From positions 50,446,771-50,510,770 of the forward strand of contig JAQNBH010000004.1 in assembly GCA_028752905.1 (NCBI GenBank): DNA of 64,000 bases. The letters are read 5' to 3'. The notes beneath the pieces are model-generated. The model made no database searches. It saw only the letters and a program-made list of their open reading frames with translations, and had not been told where the DNA came from. Positions 56,401 to 64,000 of this stretch are shown one piece after another. A program made the translations under genes and the position numbers. Each line of letters begins with the position of its first letter. Position 1 is the stretch's first letter. This DNA is from Cladorhizidae sp. MBARI D1340-BT2 (lineage: Eukaryota > Porifera > Demospongiae > Poecilosclerida > Cladorhizidae).

Positions 56401-59399
56401 CTTAATTATCAATATCATCTAATCGCCTTTCCCATGTGCATATACACTGTCCTATAGATGACTTAAATATCAATATCATCTAATCACCTTTCCATGTGCA
56501 TATACACTGTCCTATAGATGACTTAAATATCTAATCACCTTTCCCATGTGCATACATATACACTGTCCTATAGACGACTTAAATATCAATATCATCTAAT
56601 CACCTTTCCATGTGCATATACACTGTCCTATAGATGACTTAAATATCAATATCATCTAATCACCTATCCCATGTGCAAATACACTTTCCTATAGATGACT
56701 TAAATATCAATATCATCTAATCACCTTTCCATGTGCATATACACTGTCCTATAGACTACTTAAATATCAATATCATCTAATCACCTTTCCATGTCCATAT
56801 ACACTGTCCTATAGCTGACTTAAATATCAATATCATCTAATCACCTTTCCCATGTGCATATATATACACTGTCCTATAGATGACTTAAATATCAATATCA
56901 TCTAATCACCTTTCCATGTGCATATACACTGTCCTATAGATGACTTAAATATCAATATCATCTAATCACCTTTCCATGTGCATATACACTGTCCTATAGA
57001 TAACTTAAATATCAATATCATTAAATCACCTTTCCCATGTGCATATATATATACTGTCCTATAGACTACTTAAATAGCAATATAATCTAATCACCTTTCC
57101 AATGCGCATATATATACACTTTCCTATAGATGACTTAAATATCAATATCATCTAATTACGTTTCCTATGTGGATATACACTGTCCTATAGATGACTTAAA
57201 TATCAATATCATCTAATCACCTTTCCCATGTACATATACACTGTCCTATAGATGACTTAAATATCAATATCATCTAATCGCCTTTCTCATGTGCATATAC
57301 ACTGTCCTATAGATGACTTAAATATCAATATCATCTAATCACCTTTCCATGTGCATATACGCTGTCCTATAGATGACTTAAATATCAATATCATCTAATC
57401 ACCTTTTCCATGTGCATATACACTGTCCTATAGATGACTTAAATATCAATATCATCTAATCACCTTTCCATGTGCATATACACTGTCCTATAGACGACTT
57501 AAATATCAATATCATCTAATCACCTTTCCCACGTGCATATACACTGTCCTATAGACGACTTAAATATCAATATCATCTAATCACCTTTCCCATGTGCATA
57601 TACACTGTCCTATAGATGACTTAAATATCAATATCATCTAATCACATTTCCCATGTGCATATACACTGTCCTATAGATGACTTAAATATCAATATCATCT
57701 AATCACCTTTCCATGTGCATATACACTGTCCTATAGACGACTTAAATATCAATATCATCTAATCACCTTTCCCACGTGCATATACACTGTCCTATAGACA
57801 ACTTAAATATCAATATCATCTAATCACCTATCCATGTGCATATACACTGTCCTATAGACGACTTAAATATCAATATCATCTAATCACCTTTCCCATATGC
57901 ATATACACTGTCGTATAGATGACTTAAATATCAATATCATCTAATCGCCTTTCTCATGTGCATATACACTGTCCTATAGATGACTTAAATATCAATATCA
58001 TCTAATCACCTTTCCCATGCGCATATATATACACTTTCCTATAGATGACTTAAATATCAATATCATCTAATCACGTATCCTATGTGGATATACACTGTCC
58101 TATAGACAACGTAAATATCAATATCATCTAATCACCTTTCCCATGTGCATATACACTGTCGTATAGATGACTTAAATATCAATATCATCTAATCGCCTTT
58201 CCCATGTGCATATACACTGTCCTATAGATGACTTAAATATCAATATCATCTAATCACCTATCCCATGTGCAAATACACTTTCCTATAGATGACTTAAATA
58301 TCAATATCATCTAATCACCTTTCCATGTGCATATACACTGTCCTATAGATGACTTAAATATCAATATCATCTAATCACCTATCCCATGTGCAAATACACT
58401 TTCCTATAGATGACTTAAATATCAATATCATCTAATCACCTTTCCCATGTGCATATACACTGTCCTTTAGATGACTTAAATATCAATATCATCTAATCAC
58501 CTTTCCATGTGCATATACACTGTCCTATAGATGACTTAAATATCTAATCACCTTTCCCATGTGCCTACATATACACTGTCCTATAGACGACTTAAATATC
58601 AATATCATCTAATCACCTTTCCCATGTGCATATACACTGTCCAATAGATGACTTAAATATCAATATCATCTAATCACCTTTCCCATGTGCATATATATAC
58701 ACTGTCCTATAGATGACTTAAATATCAATATCATCTAATCACCTTTCCATGTGCATATACACTGTCCTATAGACAACTTAATTATCAATATCATTAAATC
58801 ACCTTTACCATTTGCATATATATACACTGTCCTATAGATGACCAATATCATCTAATCACCTTTCCTATGTGCATATATATACACTATCCTATAGACGACT
58901 TAAATATCAATATCATCTAATCACTTTTCCATGTGCATATACACTGTCCTATAGACGACTTAAATATCAATAACATCTAATCACCTTTCCATGTGCATAT
59001 ACACTGTGCTATAGATGACTTATATATCAATATCATCTAATCACTTTTCTATGTGCATATACACTGTCCTATAGACGACTTAAATATCAATATCAATCAC
59101 CTTTCCCATATGCATATACACTGTCGTATAGATGACTTAAATATCAATATCATCTAATCGCCTTTCTCATGAGCATATACACTGTCCTATAGATGACTTA
59201 AATATCAATATCATCTAATCACCTTTCCATGTGCATATACACTGTCCTATAGATAACTTAAATATCAATATCATTAAATCACCTTTCCCATGTGCATATA
59301 TATACACTGTCCTATAGATGACCAATATCATCTAATCACCTTTCCTATGTGCATATATATCCACTGTCCTATAGACTACTTAAATAGCAATATAATCTA

Positions 59400-62300
59400 A
59401 TCACCTTTCCATGTACATATACACTGTCCTATAGACAACGTAAATATCAATATCATCTAATCACCTTTCCCATGTATATATATACACAGTCCTATAGATG
59501 ACTTAAATATCAATATCATCTAATCACCTTTCCATGTGTATATACACTGTGCTATAGATGACTTAAATATCAATATCATCTAATCACCTTTCCATGTGCA
59601 TATACACTGTCCTATAGATGACTTAAATATCTAATCACCTTTCCCATGTGCATATATATACACTGTCCTATAGATGACCAATATCATCTAATCACCTTTC
59701 CCATGTGCATACATATACACTGTCCTATAGACGACTTAAATATCAATATCATCTAATCACCTTTCCCATGTGCATATACACTGTCCTATAGATGACTTAA
59801 ATATCAATATCATCTAATCACCTTTCCCATGTGCATATATATACACTGTCCTATAGATGACTTAAATATCAATATCATCTAATCACCTTTCCCACGTGCA
59901 TATACACTGTCCTATAGACAACTTAAATATCAATATCATCTAATCACCTTTCCATGTACATATACACTGTCCTATAGACAACGTAAATATCAATATCATC
60001 TAATCACCTTTCCATGTGCGTATACACTGTCCTATAGATGACATAAATATCAATATCATCTAATCACCTTTCCCATGTATATAATATATACACTGTCCTA
60101 TAGATGACTTAAATATCAATATCATCTAATCACCTTTCTATGTGCATATACACTGTCCTATAGATAACTTAAATATCAATATCATTAAATCACCTTTCCC
60201 ATGTGCATATATATACACTATCCTATAGACGACTTAAATAGCAATATAATCTAATCACCTTTCCCATGCGCATATATATACACTTTCCTATAGATGACTT
60301 AAATATCAATATCATCTAATCACGTTTCCTATGTGGATATACACTGTCCTATAGATGACTTAAATATCAATATCATCTAATCACCTTTCCATGTGCTTAT
60401 ACACTGTCCTATAGACAACTTAATTATCAATATCATCTAATCACCTTTCCCATGTGCATATACACTGTCCTATAGACAACTTAAATATCAATATCATCTA
60501 ATCACTTTTCCATGTGCATATACACTGTCCTATAGACGACTTAAATATCAATATCATCTAATCACCTTTCCCATATGCATATACACTGTCGTATAGATGA
60601 CTTAAATATCAATATCATCTAATCGCCTTTCTCATGTGCATATACACTGTCCTATAGATGACTTAAATATCAATATCATCTAATCACCTTTCCATGTGCA
60701 TATACACTGTCCTATAGATAACTTAAATATCAATATCATTAAATCACCTTTCCCATGTGCATATATATATACTGTCCTATAGACTACTTAAATAGCAATA
60801 TAATCTAATCACCTTTCCAATGCGCATATATATACACTTTCCTATAGATGACTTAAATATCAATATCATCTAATTACGTTTCCTATGTGGATATACACTG
60901 TCCTATAGATGACTTAAATATCAATATCATCTAATCACCTTTCCCATGTGCATATACACTGTCCTATAGATGACTTAAATATCAATATCCTCTAATCACC
61001 TTTCCATGTGCATATACACTGTCCTATAGACGACTTAAATATCAATATCATCTAATCACCTTTCCCATGTATATATATACACTGTCCTATAGATGACTTA
61101 AATATCAATATCATCTAATCACCTTTCCCATGTGCATATACACTGTCCTATAGATGACTTAAATATCAATATCCTCTAATCACCTTTCCATGTGCATATA
61201 CACTGTCCTATAGACGACTTAAATATCAATATCATCTAATCACCTTTCCATGTGCATATACACTGTCCTATAGATGACTTAAATATCTAATCACCTTTCC
61301 CATGTGCATATATATACACTGTCCTATAGATGACCAATATCATCTAATCACCTTTCCCATGTGCATACATATACACTGTCCTATAGACGACTTAAATATC
61401 AATATCATCTAATCACCTTTCCCATGTGCATAAACACTGTCCTATAGTTGACTTAAATATCAATATCATCTAATCACCTTTCCCATGTGCATATATATAC
61501 ACTGTCCTATAGATGACTTAAATATCAATATCATCTAATCACCTTTCCATGTGCATATACACCGTCCTATAGACAACGTAAATATCAATATCATCTAATC
61601 ACCTTTCCATGTGCATATACACTGTCCTATAGATGACTTAAATATCTAATCACCTTTCTCATGTGCATATATATACACTGTCCTATAGATGACCAATATC
61701 ATCTAATCACCTTTCCCATGTGCATACATATACACTGTCCTATAGACCACTTAAATATCAATATCATCTAATCACCTATCCCATGTGAATATACACTGTC
61801 CTATATATGACTTAAATATCAATATCATCTAATCACCTTTCCCATGTGCATATATATAGACTGTCCTATAGATGACTTAAATATCAATATCATCTAATCA
61901 CCTTTCCATGTGCATATACACTGTCCTATAGACGACTTAAATATCAATAACATCTAATCACCTTTCCCATGTACATATACACTGTCCTATAGACAACTTA
62001 AATATCAATATCATCTAATCACCTTTCCATGTGCATATACACTGTCCTATAGACTACTTATATAGCAATATCATCTAATCACCTTTCCCATGTGCATATA
62101 CACTGTCGTATAGATGACTTAAATATCAATATCATCTAATCACCTTTCCCATGTGCATATACACTGTCCTATAAATGACTTAAATATCAATATCATCTAA
62201 TCACCTTTCCATGTGCATATACACTGTACTATAGACGACTTAAATATCCAATATCATCTAATCACCTTTCCATGTGTATATACACTGTGCTATAGATGAC

Positions 62301-64000
62301 TTAAATATCAATATCATCTAATCACCTTTCCATGTGCATATACACTGTCCTATAGATGACATAAATATCAATATCATCTAAACACCTTTCCGTGTGCATA
62401 TACACTGTCCTATAGCTGACTTTAATATCAATATCATCTAATCACCTTTCCCATTTGCATATATATACACTGTCCCATAGATGACCAATATCATCTAATC
62501 ACCTTTCGTATGTACATATATATACACTGTCCTATAGACGACTTAAATATCAATATCATCTAATCACCTTTCCCATGTGCATATACACTGTCCTATAGAT
62601 GACTTAAATATCAATATCATCTAATCACCTTTCCATGTGTATATACACTGTGCTATAGATGAGTTAAATATCAATATCATCTAATCACATTTCCATGTGC
62701 ATATACACTGTCCTATAGATGACATAAATATCAATATCATCTAAACACCTTTCCGTGTGCATATACACTGTCCTATAGCTGACTTTAATATCAATATCAT
62801 CTAATCACCTTTCCCATTTGCATATATATACACTGTCCCATAGATGACCAATATCATCTAATCACCTTTCGTATGTACATATATATACACTGTCCTATAG
62901 ACGACTTAAATATCAATATCATCTAATCACCTTTCCCATGTGCATATACACTGTCCTATAGATGACTTAAATATCAATATCATCTAATCACCTTTCCCAT
63001 GTGCATATACACTGTCCTATAGATGACTTAAATATCAATATCATCTAATCACCTTTCCATGTGCATATACACTGTCCTATAGACGACTTAAATATCAATA
63101 TCATCTAATCACCTTTCCCATGTGCATATACACTGTCCTATAGATGACTTAAATATCAATATCATCTAATCACCTTTCCCATGTGCATATACACTGTCCT
63201 ATAGATGACTTAAATATCAATATCATCTAATCACCTTTCCATGTGCATATACACTGTCCTATAGACGACTTAAATATCAATATCATCTAATCACCTTTCC
63301 TACGTGCATATACACTGTCCTATAGACAACTTAAATATCAATATCATCTAATCACCTATCCATGTGCATATACACTGTCCTATAGACGACTTAAATATCA
63401 ATATCATCTAATCACCTTTCTCATATGCATATACACTGTCGTATAGATGACTTAAATATCAATATCATCTAATCGCCTTTCTCATGTGCATATACACTGT
63501 CCTATAGATGACTTAAATATGAATATCATCTAATCACCTTTCCCATGCGCATATATATACACTTTCCTATAGATGACTTAAATATCAATATCATCTAATC
63601 ACGTTTCCTATGTGGATATACACTGTCCTATAGACAACGTAAATATCAATATCATCTAATCACCTTTCCCATGTGCATATACACTGTCGTATAGATGACT
63701 TAAATATCAATATCATCTAATCGCCTTTCCCATGTGCATATACACTGTCCTATAGATGACTTAAATATCAATATCATCTAATCACCTATCCCATGTGCAA
63801 ATACACTTTCCTATAGATGACTTCAATATCAATATCATCTAATCACCTTTCCATGTGCATATACACTGTCCTATAGATGACTTAAATATCAATATCATCT
63901 AATCACCTATCCCATGTGCAAATACACTTTCCTATAGATGACTTAAATATCAATATCATCTAATCACCTTTCCCATGTGCATATACACTGTCCTTTAGAT
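59400..64000 (+). repeat. Long-range copy of about 47200-51980 (+12.0 to 12.2 kb)
   Basis: Matching landmarks: ATGTATATATATACACAG (47272 and 59472, +12200), TACACCGTCC (49355 and 61558, +12203), TATCCAATATC (50041 and 62244, +12203), ATATGAATATC (51501 and 63521, +12020). The offset rises by 3 bp through a TATAATATATAC insertion near 60080. It falls by 183 bp because three monomers near 50450-50700 are absent from the second copy. It continues past the window edge. Confidence 0.85.

Larger units (their letters stand above)
7485..64000 (+). repeat. Satellite array, 60-61 bp monomer, right segment (about 930 copies)
   Basis: The same family and orientation as 1139-3932, running without a break to the window edge. 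I found no gene, RNA gene, inversion or further mobile element in these 56.5 kb. Monomer subtypes recur in fixed order. A frequent triad is a short TTAAATATCTAATC monomer, then a GATGACCAATATC monomer, then a GTGCATACATATACAC monomer (for example 8838-8935, 12064-12160, 15713-15810, 23169-23265). The array is built from multi-kb duplicated blocks listed separately. Confidence 0.97.

Noticed and set aside
7485..64000. POU octamer-like ATTTGCAT and E-box CACGTG motifs in monomer subtypes
   Set aside because: They appear and disappear through single changes in an AT-rich monomer and are multiplied by array growth, so their number is no evidence of regulation.
7485..64000. Inverted monomers or a second satellite family
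   Set aside because: All monomers I read keep the same orientation and landmark order; irregular ones are explained by small deletions or ATAT length changes.

Overview
This 64 kb window is repetitive eukaryotic DNA, almost certainly from an invertebrate animal. It has no host gene that I can recognise. About 59 kb is one satellite DNA family with a 60-61 bp AT-rich monomer, all head to tail and in one orientation. Two mobile elements interrupt or border it. The species cannot be fixed from the sequence. The animal assignment rests on a SCAN-like gag protein, a primer-binding site that fits a leucine tRNA, an element-encoded XPG/PIN-like nuclease of a kind I associate with sponges, cnidarians, molluscs and similar animals, and signs of CpG methylation decay.

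Layout. (1) 1-1138: the 5' end of an LTR retrotransposon on the minus strand. It has a 360 bp LTR (779-1138), a primer-binding site (765-776), a short leader, and an intact gag-like reading frame (641 down to 1) that runs off the left edge. (2) 1139-3932: satellite array, about 46 monomers, including a tandem 550 bp duplication. (3) 3933-7481: a 3549 bp DNA transposon inserted in a satellite monomer. It has terminal inverted repeats of about 150 bp and a 3-4 bp target duplication (CAA or ACAA). Its one gene is broken by stops and frameshifts; it carries a Cys/His finger, an XPG/PIN-like nuclease core and a C-terminal cluster of eight cysteines. Academ-like is the best guess. (4) 7482-64000: uninterrupted satellite, about 930 monomers, running off the right edge.

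The satellite is organised hierarchically. Monomer subtypes (CpG-site states, ATAT length variants, two short deletion types) recur in fixed order in blocks of 0.5-3.6 kb. These blocks are themselves duplicated in tandem (550, 2313, 3047, 3584 and 3645 bp) and at longer range (about 7, 11, 12 and 17 kb). This pattern fits repeated unequal exchange. The array has no reading frame of any length because each monomer carries stop codons.

No cooperating gene set or host pathway is visible. The most useful observations are: the four-state CpG decay at fixed monomer sites, one of which lies in an arm of a conserved dyad; the precise block boundaries; empty target sites for the transposon elsewhere in the same array; and the contrast between a single, badly decayed transposon copy and the repeatedly amplified satellite around it.
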